Shown: one piece after another, positions 17,761-25,953 of the stretch
How the letters are laid out: each line of letters opens with the position of its first letter
How positions within the stretch are numbered: position 1 is the stretch's first letter
DNA from: Croceivirga sp.
Lineage (GTDB): Bacteria > Bacteroidota > Bacteroidia > Flavobacteriales > Flavobacteriaceae
Assembly: GCA_028284665.1 (NCBI GenBank)
Contig: JANQRG010000033.1
Location: 124,001-188,000, forward strand
DNA: 64,000 bases
Direction of reading: 5' to 3'
Notes under the pieces: generated by a model
The model's input: only the letters and a program-made list of their open reading frames with translations
Told to the model about the DNA's origin: nothing
Databases searched by the model: none
Position numbers and translations under genes: made by a program

Positions 17761-20646
17761 TGCCTTTTTTCCGGTTCCATCAAAAATCTGATGACGGCAA
17801 CTGGTTCCGTTAGCAGCGATTAGGGTTTCGTTGGATGCTTTGCGAACGGCAGGAAATAGTTTTAATTCTCCAATTTGCATACTTATGTCGTAGTGCTCTT
17901 TTTCGTACCCAAAAGAACCGGCCATACCGCAACAGCCCGATGGAATAATAGTCACCTGATAATTCTTTGGAAGGTTAAGCATATCGAAGGTTACTTTTTG
18001 ATTGGATAATGCCTTCTGATGACAATGCCCATGAATTTTAATTTTTCGGACTTCGGTAGTGAAGTTATCAGAGCCTATAGTTCCGTTTTCAATCTCCGCA
18101 GCAAGGAACTCCTCGATCAAAAAGCTGTTTTCTTCCAGTTTTTTTGCTTTATCTTTTTGTTCAACTAAGCGCTTATACTCATCTCTAAAAGAAAGTATTG
18201 CAGAAGGTTCAAGACCTACTATGGGCAATTCTATTTCCAGAAAAGGCCATAAGTTCTCCAGGTTCGTTTGGGCGAGCTTTTTGGCCTGTTTTAAAAATCC
18301 TTTAGATAGATATGTTCTGCCACTTTCAGCATAAAATAGCGTGATCTTATAGCCTAATCCTGCCAAAAGTGCGATAGCATCTTTTCCCACTTCCACATCC
18401 AAATACCTTGTAAACTCGTCCAAATAGAGCACCACGGGCTTTCCGGAAAGAGTATTGGGTAATTCCGACAAGTATTTATTAAAATTAAAGTGTTTTACTT
18501 TCGGTAAGTCCCGCTGTTGTGCCACCCTGTTAAAACGCTTGATCCAATTGCCTATGGGTGATGCGTAAACTGCATTGGCCAATCCGGGAATCTTACTAGC
18601 AAGGGCATTTGCTCTTGTACTCTTGGCAAACAATTTGTCTCTTAAGGAATACCCATTTGCTTCCTGGTATTGGTATAAAAACTCGGCCTTCAAGCTTGCG
18701 ATGTCCACATTGCTGGGACATTCACTGGAACAGGCCTTACAGGCAAGGCACAGATCAAACACCTCTTTGAGTTCTTTGTGATCAAAGTGATTGATCTTGT
18801 CGGAATGGGTAAGAAATTCTCGAAGTGCGTTGGCTCTTCCGCGGGTCGTATCTTTTTCATCCTTCGTGGCATGATAACTTGGACACATTCCGCCTTTCAT
18901 TGTATGGTCCTTCCGGCAATCCCCGCTTCCATTGCACTTTTCGGCTGCCCGCAAAATACCCTCGTTATCCGAAAAATCCATCAGGGTAGAGATCTCCGGT
19001 TCTTTTCGGTCAATCGCATAGCGCAGGGATTCATCCATAGGATAAGGATCAACGATCTTACCCGGATTAAGGATATTGTTGGGGTCAAACAAGGTTTTTA
19101 TCCGTTTGAGCAACGCATAATTCTTCTCTCCGATCATTATGGGAAGAAACTCGGCCCTTACAATACCGTCACCGTGTTCCCCACTAAAGCTGCCCCGGTA
19201 TTTTTTGGTAAGATGCGCTACTTCTGTAGTTATCTTTCGAAATAATTGGACATCTTCTGCTTTTTTGAGATTCAAAATCGGGCGAAGGTGAAGCTCGCCA
19301 GCGCCGGCATGTGCATAGTACACCGCTTTTTGCCCATAGCCATCCATGATCCTGGTGAACTCGCCAATAAACTCCTTTAGATCTTCCAGGGCTACCGCAG
19401 TATCTTCAATACAAGCCACTGCTTTTTTGTCTCCTACCATATTCCCTAAAAGCCCTAATCCGGCTTTTCTAAGTTCTATGGCTTTGCGGATATCTCCCTC
19501 GTAGAGTACAGGGTGCGCATAGCTTTTCCCGGACGTGTTGATGGTTCCTAATAACCCGGAAACTTCTTTCTCAAGATCGGTTTTAGTGGCCGCTCTAACT
19601 TCCAACATCAATATTCCTGCGGGATCCCCTTCTACAAAAAAACGATTGGTCAACTGTTGCCGGTTATCCTTGGTACAATCCAGGATTACCTTGTCCATCA
19701 TCTCACATAAATAAAGGTGATGTTGCATTACCTCGGCCACATCGGCAAGACAATCTTCCAAAGTTCGGTAATGTGTGCAGACCATGGCAGCATATTCCGG
19801 CGGAAGCGGATCCAACTGAAGGGTAACTTCGGTAGTGAATGCAAGGGTACCTTCACTGCCAGCTAAGAGATGACACATGTTAAATGGCATTTTAGATGCG
19901 CCAAATACTTCGTTCTCCAGTAACTCGTCGACAGCATAGCCCGTATTCCTTCGGTGGATTTCTTTCCTTGGAAATTCAGCCCGTATCTCTTCGACAATCT
20001 CATCCTGTAAAAGTGCTTCCTGCAACCCGCTGTAGATCTGCCCTTCCAGCGTGGCGCTCCTGGTTTTCTTTTCAAATCCCGATGCATCCAGAGGCCCAAA
20101 AATAGCTTGACTACCATCAGAAAGTAGGGTTTTCATACGAACTACCTTATCCCGTGCTACCCCATAACGGATAGAAGTGGTCCCTGAAGAATTATTCCCA
20201 ACCATTCCTCCGATCATACAACGATTGGAAGTGGAGGTGTTCGGACCAAAAAAGAGCCCGAATGGTTTTAAGTACTGATTCAATGCATCCCGAACAACCC
20301 CTGGCTCTACCGTAACCTGTCGTTTTTCCTTATCCAAATGCACGATCCGGGTAAAGTATTTTGAGGTATCCACTACAATGCCATCACCTACGCATTGCCC
20401 TGCAAGAGAAGTGCCTGCTGTACGGGGTATTAGGCCAATTTGATTGGCTCCGGCAAATTGTATCAACTCCTGCAGGTCTTTTTCATGTTTGGGAAAGGCA
20501 ACAGCGATAGGTAATTTTCGGTATACCGAGGCATCCGTAGCATATAGGGATCGCGTTAAGGTATCCCATTGTAATTCCCCCTGAAGGGCCGCAGAAAGTT
20601 CGGAAAGTGAAAATTTATTCAACTTGGAACAATTTTTGGTCAACAA
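17716..20646 (-). CDS. FAD/Fe-S D-lactate dehydrogenase-type oxidoreductase
   Basis: This large fusion of about 976 residues has an FAD-binding PCMH domain (RTAGTSLAGQCVGDGIVVD; PNTSTSNRCMIGGMVGNNSSGTTS). An FAD-oxidase C-terminal domain follows (GEHGDGIVRAEFLP), then a 4Fe-4S region (CNGSGDCRK...MCPSYHATKDEKDTTRGRAN; CLACKACSSECPSNVD). It ends with CCG-type cysteine motifs (GHCHQKAL; SGCCGMAGSFG). This is the layout of bacterial quinone-linked D-lactate or 2-hydroxyacid dehydrogenases at the inner membrane. The start is a TTG at 20646; a TTG at 20610 is possible. The exact substrate is not fixed by sequence. Confidence 0.9.
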   Translation of the reverse strand: MLTKNCSKLNKFSLSELSAALQGELQWDTLTRSLYATDASVYRKLPIAVAFPKHEKDLQELIQFAGANQIGLIPRTAGTSLAGQCVGDGIVVDTSKYFTRIVHLDKEKRQVTVEPGVVRDALNQYLKPFGLFFGPNTSTSNRCMIGGMVGNNSSGTTSIRYGVARDKVVRMKTLLSDGSQAIFGPLDASGFEKKTRSATLEGQIYSGLQEALLQDEIVEEIRAEFPRKEIHRRNTGYAVDELLENEVFGASKMPFNMCHLLAGSEGTLAFTTEVTLQLDPLPPEYAAMVCTHYRTLEDCLADVAEVMQHHLYLCEMMDKVILDCTKDNRQQLTNRFFVEGDPAGILMLEVRAATKTDLEKEVSGLLGTINTSGKSYAHPVLYEGDIRKAIELRKAGLGLLGNMVGDKKAVACIEDTAVALEDLKEFIGEFTRIMDGYGQKAVYYAHAGAGELHLRPILNLKKAEDVQLFRKITTEVAHLTKKYRGSFSGEHGDGIVRAEFLPIMIGEKNYALLKRIKTLFDPNNILNPGKIVDPYPMDESLRYAIDRKEPEISTLMDFSDNEGILRAAEKCNGSGDCRKDHTMKGGMCPSYHATKDEKDTTRGRANALREFLTHSDKINHFDHKELKEVFDLCLACKACSSECPSNVDIASLKAEFLYQYQEANGYSLRDKLFAKSTRANALASKIPGLANAVYASPIGNWIKRFNRVAQQRDLPKVKHFNFNKYLSELPNTLSGKPVVLYLDEFTRYLDVEVGKDAIALLAGLGYKITLFYAESGRTYLSKGFLKQAKKLAQTNLENLWPFLEIELPIVGLEPSAILSFRDEYKRLVEQKDKAKKLEENSFLIEEFLAAEIENGTIGSDNFTTEVRKIKIHGHCHQKALSNQKVTFDMLNLPKNYQVTIIPSGCCGMAGSFGYEKEHYDISMQIGELKLFPAVRKASNETLIAANGTSCRHQIFDGTGKKALHPVSILRGALLAQ

Positions 20647-20713
20647 AATAAGTTTTGTTACCGGAGCAAAGCAGCAAAGCTATTCCATAATTTTCAACTA
20701 AAACGAATTCTAT

Positions 20714-21208
20714 ATGAAGATTACCACACTTTTTATCGGTCTTTTTTTATGTGCCTCCTATTTTTTAAGTGCTCAAAGTCTTTCCGAGCATACGCTTGGA
20801 CTACGTCTGGGCGATAGTGACGGTTTTGGGGCCGAGATTTCCTATCAAAAGTCCATAGGAAGATATAACAGGGCCGAATTTAATTTAGGCTGGCGGGACA
20901 GCCGGGAATTTGATGCTTTTAAACTTACAGGCGTATATCAGTGGGTGCACAATCTGGATGGCGGCTTTAACTGGTATTATGGTGTTGGAGGCGGTGTTGG
21001 CAGCGTTGATTTCGAGCCAAGACCGGATGATAACGATGACGACGGGCTGTTTGTGTTTGCCGCAGGAAATATAGGGGTGGAGTACGATTTTGATATTCCC
21101 CTTTTAATATCCCTGGATTTCAGACCCGAACTTGGTTTAATAGGCTATGATGGTTTTGACGATAATTTTGATTTTGATATCGCTTTAGGACTTCGCTATC
21201 AGTTCTAG
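20714..21208 (+). CDS. Small outer-membrane beta-barrel-like protein
   Basis: The 164-residue protein has a signal peptide (FIGLFLCASYFLSAQS). It then has repeated amphipathic strands ending in an aromatic C-terminus (FDFDIALGLRYQF), typical of small 8-stranded barrels. An Asp-rich loop (RPDDNDDDG, about residue 115) could bind cations. It stands alone with a terminator behind it. The function is unknown; the barrel call is from pattern only. Confidence 0.75.
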   Translation: MKITTLFIGLFLCASYFLSAQSLSEHTLGLRLGDSDGFGAEISYQKSIGRYNRAEFNLGWRDSREFDAFKLTGVYQWVHNLDGGFNWYYGVGGGVGSVDFEPRPDDNDDDGLFVFAAGNIGVEYDFDIPLLISLDFRPELGLIGYDGFDDNFDFDIALGLRYQF

Positions 21209-21232
21209 TCTGTTCTTCAGAACACAATTTAG

Positions 21233-21259
21233 AAAAGTGCCCTGGCGGCACTTTTTTTA
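21233..21259 (+). terminator. Rho-independent terminator
   Basis: AAAAGTGCC (21233-21241) pairs with GGCACTTTT (21247-21255) around the loop CTGGC, followed by a run of T. Confidence 0.85.
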
Positions 21260-21275
21260 TGCCTTGTAATATGTG

Positions 21276-21283
21276 TACCTTTG
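21276..21283 (+). promoter_or_regulatory. Candidate -7 element TACCTTTG
   Basis: This is an exact TAnnTTTG match 18 bp before the ATG at 21302, between the preceding terminator and the gene. It implies a very short leader. Confidence 0.5.
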
Positions 21284-21301
21284 ACCCAAATATAGGAACA
21301 A

Positions 21302-22414
21302 ATGAAAAGAACCGTATTGGCTTTTATACTCATAGGACTTGCTATGGCCTGTACCACTACCCCGGAAGGGTATCTGATTAGTGGTGAACTTACCGGAGAG
21401 ATCGAAAACGGAACCCAGGTATTTCTTAAAACACCAGATTCGTTGCGGCGCAATATGGTTGATAAAGATACGGCCGTTGTGGAAAACGGGGTATTTACCT
21501 TTTCGGGCACCTCGGAAGGACCCCAGCTGTATTACCTGTTTATCGATGGTATTCGTGGCAATTCCCCGATTATCCTGGAAAATGGCGAGATCAGTTTTAG
21601 CGCCCAAATAGACAGCCTTTCCTTTGCAAGGCTTCGCGGTACGCCTCAAAATGACTTGTTCATGAACTATTTGGAAGAAAACCGAACACTAGCTGCCATG
21701 TCGCGTTCGATGAACGATGACTTTAGAAAAGCCAGTGCGGCTAAGGATACAGCGGCTGTAGAGGCTCTGCGTGAGGAATATTTTGAATTGCAGGAAAGAG
21801 CAAAGAATTTTGAAATTGACTATATGAAGGCCAATCCGAATGCGTTGATTTCTGTCCTGATACTTGAAAAAGTAATTGGGGGTAAAGTACTTCCATTAGA
21901 AGAAATAGAAACGCTTTTTGATGCCTTAACCCCTGAGATTAAAGCCACTAAGCCTGGAAAACGGGTTAAAGAGCAATTAGAAAGGGCAAAAAACACCGCT
22001 ATAGGCACTATGGCTCCCGAGTTTTCCGGACCAACGCCACAAGGCGCTCAGTTAGCGTTGAACGACGTAAAAGGAAAAGTAACTCTTATTGATTTCTGGG
22101 CGGCCTGGTGCAAACCTTGCCGTTTGGAAAATCCAAACATTGTTTCGGTATACCAAAAGTATAAGGACAAAGGATTACATGTGGTTGGGGTTTCTTTGGA
22201 TAGAAAGAAAGAAGATTGGCTAACGGCAATTGATTCCGACGGACTGGATTGGAATCATGTCTCCCACCTGCAGTACTTTCAGGACCCAATCGCACAACTT
22301 TATAACGTAAACGCCATCCCTGCCGCCTTTCTCCTCGATGAAAATGGGGTGATTGTCGCCAAAAACCTGCGCGGCCCGGAATTGGAAGCTAAAGTAGCAG
22401 AGCTGTTAAACTAA
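21302..22414 (+). CDS. DUF4369/TlpA-like thioredoxin-fold lipoprotein
   Basis: This 370-residue protein has a lipoprotein signal with the modified Cys after AMA (about residue 17). A DUF4369-type N-domain follows (YLISGELTGEIENGTQVFL). After a helical middle comes a C-terminal AhpC/TSA-Redoxin domain with WAAWCKPCR, the CxxC redox site. Such proteins are periplasmic thiol:disulfide oxidoreductases or reductants of other enzymes. The C-terminal cis-Pro region (VNAIPAAFLLDENG) is intact. It has its own promoter and a strong bidirectional terminator. Confidence 0.88.
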   Translation: MKRTVLAFILIGLAMACTTTPEGYLISGELTGEIENGTQVFLKTPDSLRRNMVDKDTAVVENGVFTFSGTSEGPQLYYLFIDGIRGNSPIILENGEISFSAQIDSLSFARLRGTPQNDLFMNYLEENRTLAAMSRSMNDDFRKASAAKDTAAVEALREEYFELQERAKNFEIDYMKANPNALISVLILEKVIGGKVLPLEEIETLFDALTPEIKATKPGKRVKEQLERAKNTAIGTMAPEFSGPTPQGAQLALNDVKGKVTLIDFWAAWCKPCRLENPNIVSVYQKYKDKGLHVVGVSLDRKKEDWLTAIDSDGLDWNHVSHLQYFQDPIAQLYNVNAIPAAFLLDENGVIVAKNLRGPELEAKVAELLN

Positions 22415-22431
22415 AGGAATACCACAAAAGT

Positions 22432-22468
22432 AAAACGCCCCGAAGAATTTCGGGGCGTTTTGTTTTTT
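22432..22468. terminator. Strong bidirectional Rho-independent terminator
   Basis: AAAACGCCCCGAA (22432-22444) pairs with TTCGGGGCGTTTT (22449-22461) around a short loop, with a T-run after it and an A-run before it. It serves both convergent neighbours. Confidence 0.9.
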
Positions 22469-22480
22469 ATGCTGATTGGA

Positions 22481-24121
22481 TTAAAACTTGTTCTGAACAT
22501 CATCAAATTCCCCGATCACACTGGCGGAATCCTCAATTTCTACATCGCCAAATACATTCACCCGGGAACTGTCACCCAAAAACTCTAAAGTAGCGCCCTC
22601 TTCCAGGATAAGATCTCCATAAATGGTTAAGTCCCCTTCTACTCTAAACACCGCGTTTTCCTCTACGGTAACATCCTCCCTCCTATTGTTTCGTGCTACA
22701 ATCAATGTCCCTCGCATTTCAAACAGTCCGTTTGGACCTATGTTGACCTCTTCACGCACTGTCCACGTGCCACACAATAACAAACTGCCGTTGATCGTCA
22801 GACTTCGAAATCTTCGGGAACCGCTATATGCACTTTCTTCCCCGATCGGGATGGTAGGGCGGGAACTTCCCGAATATCCGGGGGTACCTTCACATTTGGC
22901 CTCAAGGCTTGCATCCGGTTTGTTCATTTTTATGATCTGCAATCCACTACGACCGGAAGCCGCAAAAATATAATCGCCTTTTGAGGCTACATAGTTTATG
23001 GATCCGTTGAGTTCCACCACGCCTACCACATCTAAGGATGCAGCATTGTTCTCCGCAATGGCAAGACCAGCACCGCCATTGGCCATTACCATTACATCTT
23101 CGTTAAAAGCGGCCGCATTCGTTACTACATCGGAGGGGGAAACATTTTCCGGATTTACCAAAATAGGAACGCGTTCCTGTAGCGTTCTGGACGATACATT
23201 GTAAACTCCAGCCCCAGCGGCGCCTTCCGCTACTACCAATAGATCTTCTGAAATATCTAATGTGCGTTTGTCTGCACTTCTGAAATCGGCATTGATCTGG
23301 ATCTGGTTGGTTTCAGAAAGCCCTGCGTTCAAAAACCGGACGCCAAGAGAAGCATCCAACACCACTATTCGATCATCATCTACAGCAATAGAGCGTAAAT
23401 CCTGAAAAGGGGCCTCATTTATAATTTCCAGGTCGTTCTTATTGTACTCGGCAACATATCCATCCTTTCCACTGGTCACTAAAACGTTTGAGGCGGTAAC
23501 CGCAATATCGTTTGCCACAAAACCTTCCTGGAAACCAAAAACCACTCCGGCACTGATATTAAATCTACTTCCATTGGTCACCTGAAGTTTCGCCACAAAG
23601 GAGTTGGCCGTTGCCGTTACCGATTGTTCTGCATCTACTCCTCCAACTGCGTATACAAAGCCATTATCGTATTTTAAAGAACTTATGTCGGCATTAACAA
23701 AGTAGAGCCTTGAAGTGACTCTTGGCCTTGAAGGGTCCCCAACATCTACGATGTCTATTCCCCCGGCATAGACATCATCTACGGTATTATAAGAAACATA
23801 AGCGTAATCTCCTACCAAATCTACGTGAGAGGCCGTAAGATTATTGGCTCCGCTAAACGAAGGGGGATTGACCTGTGCTACCAGGGAAAGCGGGTATTCC
23901 CCGGCTTGTTCGTCCATAAATGCGGATTGTGCTCCGGTATTTTGGTTTTCCTGATAGATATCCAGAACACCACTCTCGGCAAAGTCCAAACTACTTTCCA
24001 GAACCGCGGCACTGGTTTCTTCCTGAACATTGTCAGTACTGTTTTCAAAAACCGTGGTGGTATCGGAACAGGAAAGAAAAATGAAAAGAAATAGAAGCGC
24101 TAATAGTAGGTTTTTAGTCAT
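22481..24121 (-). CDS. LVIVD-repeat lipoprotein with C-terminal beta-solenoid-like region
   Basis: The start at 24121 is chosen because it begins the lipoprotein signal (LLLALLFLFIFLSC, Cys as lipidated residue); this gives 546 residues. The middle carries repeats of the LVIVD type (DYAYVSYN..GGIDIVDVGDPSRPRV; IFAASGRSGLQIIKMNKP), expected to form a beta-propeller. The last ~130 residues have short regular strands (FRVEGDLTIYGDLILEEGATLEFLG is cut here as FRVEGDLTIYG..), resembling a beta-helix. It is probably surface or periplasmic, lipid-anchored. No enzymatic motif was found. Confidence 0.8.
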   Translation of the reverse strand: MTKNLLLALLFLFIFLSCSDTTTVFENSTDNVQEETSAAVLESSLDFAESGVLDIYQENQNTGAQSAFMDEQAGEYPLSLVAQVNPPSFSGANNLTASHVDLVGDYAYVSYNTVDDVYAGGIDIVDVGDPSRPRVTSRLYFVNADISSLKYDNGFVYAVGGVDAEQSVTATANSFVAKLQVTNGSRFNISAGVVFGFQEGFVANDIAVTASNVLVTSGKDGYVAEYNKNDLEIINEAPFQDLRSIAVDDDRIVVLDASLGVRFLNAGLSETNQIQINADFRSADKRTLDISEDLLVVAEGAAGAGVYNVSSRTLQERVPILVNPENVSPSDVVTNAAAFNEDVMVMANGGAGLAIAENNAASLDVVGVVELNGSINYVASKGDYIFAASGRSGLQIIKMNKPDASLEAKCEGTPGYSGSSRPTIPIGEESAYSGSRRFRSLTINGSLLLCGTWTVREEVNIGPNGLFEMRGTLIVARNNRREDVTVEENAVFRVEGDLTIYGDLILEEGATLEFLGDSSRVNVFGDVEIEDSASVIGEFDDVQNKF

Positions 24122-24256
24122 AAGTAAAAGGTTTGGTTCGCGTGGCTTTGTATAACGCACAGCGCACTCCTTTTTTTATACCTTTCCTTATTTTTTCGAT
24201 AAACAGCAGGGTTTTACCCAATTAAGTATCAAAAAAATAAGAATACTCCTACACTT

Positions 24257-24907
24257 CTAAATCTTTCCGGTTTTTTCCAGAATAAACAACAGTACAATAG
24301 GGATAGCTAGTAACAGGACCATTAGTGTATCTGTGACAAGTAGGGAGGGTCGGAACAATAAGGTGGTCAGGTAGCCGCCGATTGCCCCTCCAAAATGTGC
24401 CGTATGTCCAATGTTTCCCAAACGACTTTTCATACCATAAATAGAATACAACAAATAGGCAATTCCCAACACATAAGCCGGTAAAGGAATGGGAATAAAC
24501 ATTATCCCCAGGCGCATATCCGGTTGTAGCAAAATTGCAGCGTAGAGCACGCCGGTTACCGCCCCACTTGCCCCTACTGCACTGTAAAACGGTTCGTCCT
24601 TATGAAAGAACAGTGCAAGCAGACTGCCAGCGATAAGGCTAATAAAGTAGAGTGCCAAAAACTTTGTTGGCCCAAACCAGGTAATGACCACATTGGCAAA
24701 AAAGAAAAGTGTAAACATGTTGAAGAAGAGGTGGGAAAAGTCAACATGTAGAAAACCAGATGTCACCGTACGTTCCCGTTGCCCTCCTTGGATAGCTCCG
24801 ATACTGAACTTGTATCGTTCAAAAAAACGTTGGTCACTAAATCCTCTTAATGACACCAACACATTGGCCGCCATAATGGCAATTGTGGCCATGTGCAAAT
24901 TGTACAT
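24257..24907 (-). CDS. Rhomboid-family intramembrane serine protease
   Basis: The ATG at 24907 is preferred over a TTG at 24928 because an exact -7 promoter element ends just upstream of it. The protein has 216 residues with six hydrophobic segments. The catalytic pair is visible as GASGAVTG (Ser114) and GHTAHFGG (His171), and the HVDFSHLFFNMF segment in helix 2 is typical. Rhomboids cut membrane proteins within the bilayer; the substrate is unknown. It is divergent from the acyltransferase across a palindromic double promoter. Confidence 0.92.
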   Translation of the reverse strand: MYNLHMATIAIMAANVLVSLRGFSDQRFFERYKFSIGAIQGGQRERTVTSGFLHVDFSHLFFNMFTLFFFANVVITWFGPTKFLALYFISLIAGSLLALFFHKDEPFYSAVGASGAVTGVLYAAILLQPDMRLGIMFIPIPLPAYVLGIAYLLYSIYGMKSRLGNIGHTAHFGGAIGGYLTTLLFRPSLLVTDTLMVLLLAIPIVLLFILEKTGKI

Positions 24908-24925
24908 ACTTACCGGGTTTGGCGG

Positions 24926-24943
24926 CAAATATAGCTATATTTG
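24926..24943. promoter_or_regulatory. 18-bp palindrome formed by back-to-back -7 elements
   Basis: CAAATATAGCTATATTTG is a perfect palindrome. Its two halves are exact TAnnTTTG elements on opposite strands, located 18 bp before the rhomboid ATG and 16 bp before the acyltransferase ATG. The two promoters must therefore compete or be regulated together. Confidence 0.65.
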
Positions 24944-24959
24944 ACCAGACGAAATCTAC

Positions 24960-25850
24960 ATGCAATTACTGGTTTATCTCTTGGTTTACCCTATCCTATG
25001 GTTGATCTCCAGGCTACCCTTTTCCATCGTTTATGTACTTTCTTCTGCTGTGTACTATGTAGTGTATTACGGCATTGGGTACCGAAAAAAAGTGGTTCGC
25101 GAAAACCTGGCCCTCGTCCTTACGGAAAAGTCATCAGAAGAACGACTACGTATTGAAAAAAAGTTTTTCCGACATATGTGCGATATGTTTCTGGAGATGA
25201 TCAAAACCATGGGTATTTCCGGGAAAGCTCTTCAACAGCGATTTGTTTTTACCAATTTGGAAGTACTCCATGCCTTGGAAGAAAAAGACAAAAGCATTAT
25301 GTTGCTCTTTCCGCATTATGCCAGTTGGGAGTGGGTAATTGCTTTGGACGCCCATATAAGATCCAAGGGATATGCCATTTACCAGCCGGTACAAAATCGC
25401 TATTTTGATAAGCTTATTCGGGATATCCGGGAAAAATTCGGTACAACCTTAATTTCCACGAAAGCGACGAAAGAGATTGTGGCACAAAACCGTTTAAAAA
25501 GTCAATTAAGCATGTATGGTATCCTTAGTGACCAGTCTCCGATGGTTTCACGCACCAAATACTGGGCGCCATTTATGGGCATCACAGTTCCGGTCCATGT
25601 GGGTGCTGAAATGCTTTGTAAGGCACTGGATTTGCCGGCAGTGTATCTCAAAGTGGAGAAGCTACGACGCGGGCATTATCAGGGAACATTCAAGGTGTTG
25701 AGCGAAACACCCAAAGCAGTTCCCGACTTTGAAATTACAGATGCTTTTTTACGTGAAATTGAGACTGCTATTTTAGAAGCCCCGGAGTATTATTTTTGGA
25801 CCCACAAGCGCTGGAAACACAGAAACAAGTTTCCTCAATCCAAGGGATAA
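24960..25850 (+). CDS. Lipid A/lysophospholipid acyltransferase family protein (LpxL-type)
   Basis: This 296-residue inner-membrane protein begins with hydrophobic segments (LLVYLLVYPILWLISRLPF). It carries the HX4E acyltransferase motif in FPHYASWEW and the downstream ILSDQSPM block and PVHVGAEMLC region seen in LpxL/HtrB proteins. It probably transfers an acyl chain onto lipid A precursors. The neighbouring rhomboid shares its promoter palindrome, and an LpxH-like gene is some 7 kb upstream. Confidence 0.88.
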   Translation: MQLLVYLLVYPILWLISRLPFSIVYVLSSAVYYVVYYGIGYRKKVVRENLALVLTEKSSEERLRIEKKFFRHMCDMFLEMIKTMGISGKALQQRFVFTNLEVLHALEEKDKSIMLLFPHYASWEWVIALDAHIRSKGYAIYQPVQNRYFDKLIRDIREKFGTTLISTKATKEIVAQNRLKSQLSMYGILSDQSPMVSRTKYWAPFMGITVPVHVGAEMLCKALDLPAVYLKVEKLRRGHYQGTFKVLSETPKAVPDFEITDAFLREIETAILEAPEYYFWTHKRWKHRNKFPQSKG

Positions 25851-25953
25851 AACACCCCTACTTACGTTTCCCCATCAAAATTTAGTACCACACATCACTT
25901 TTAGCCTTTTTTGATGTTGTATTGCTTACCTTTAAAAGCATAATCCTTAGACT

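Noticed and set aside
18778-19245. 155-codon frame antisense to the FAD/Fe-S dehydrogenase
   Set aside because: It lies inside a well-supported gene with conserved motifs; a shadow frame.
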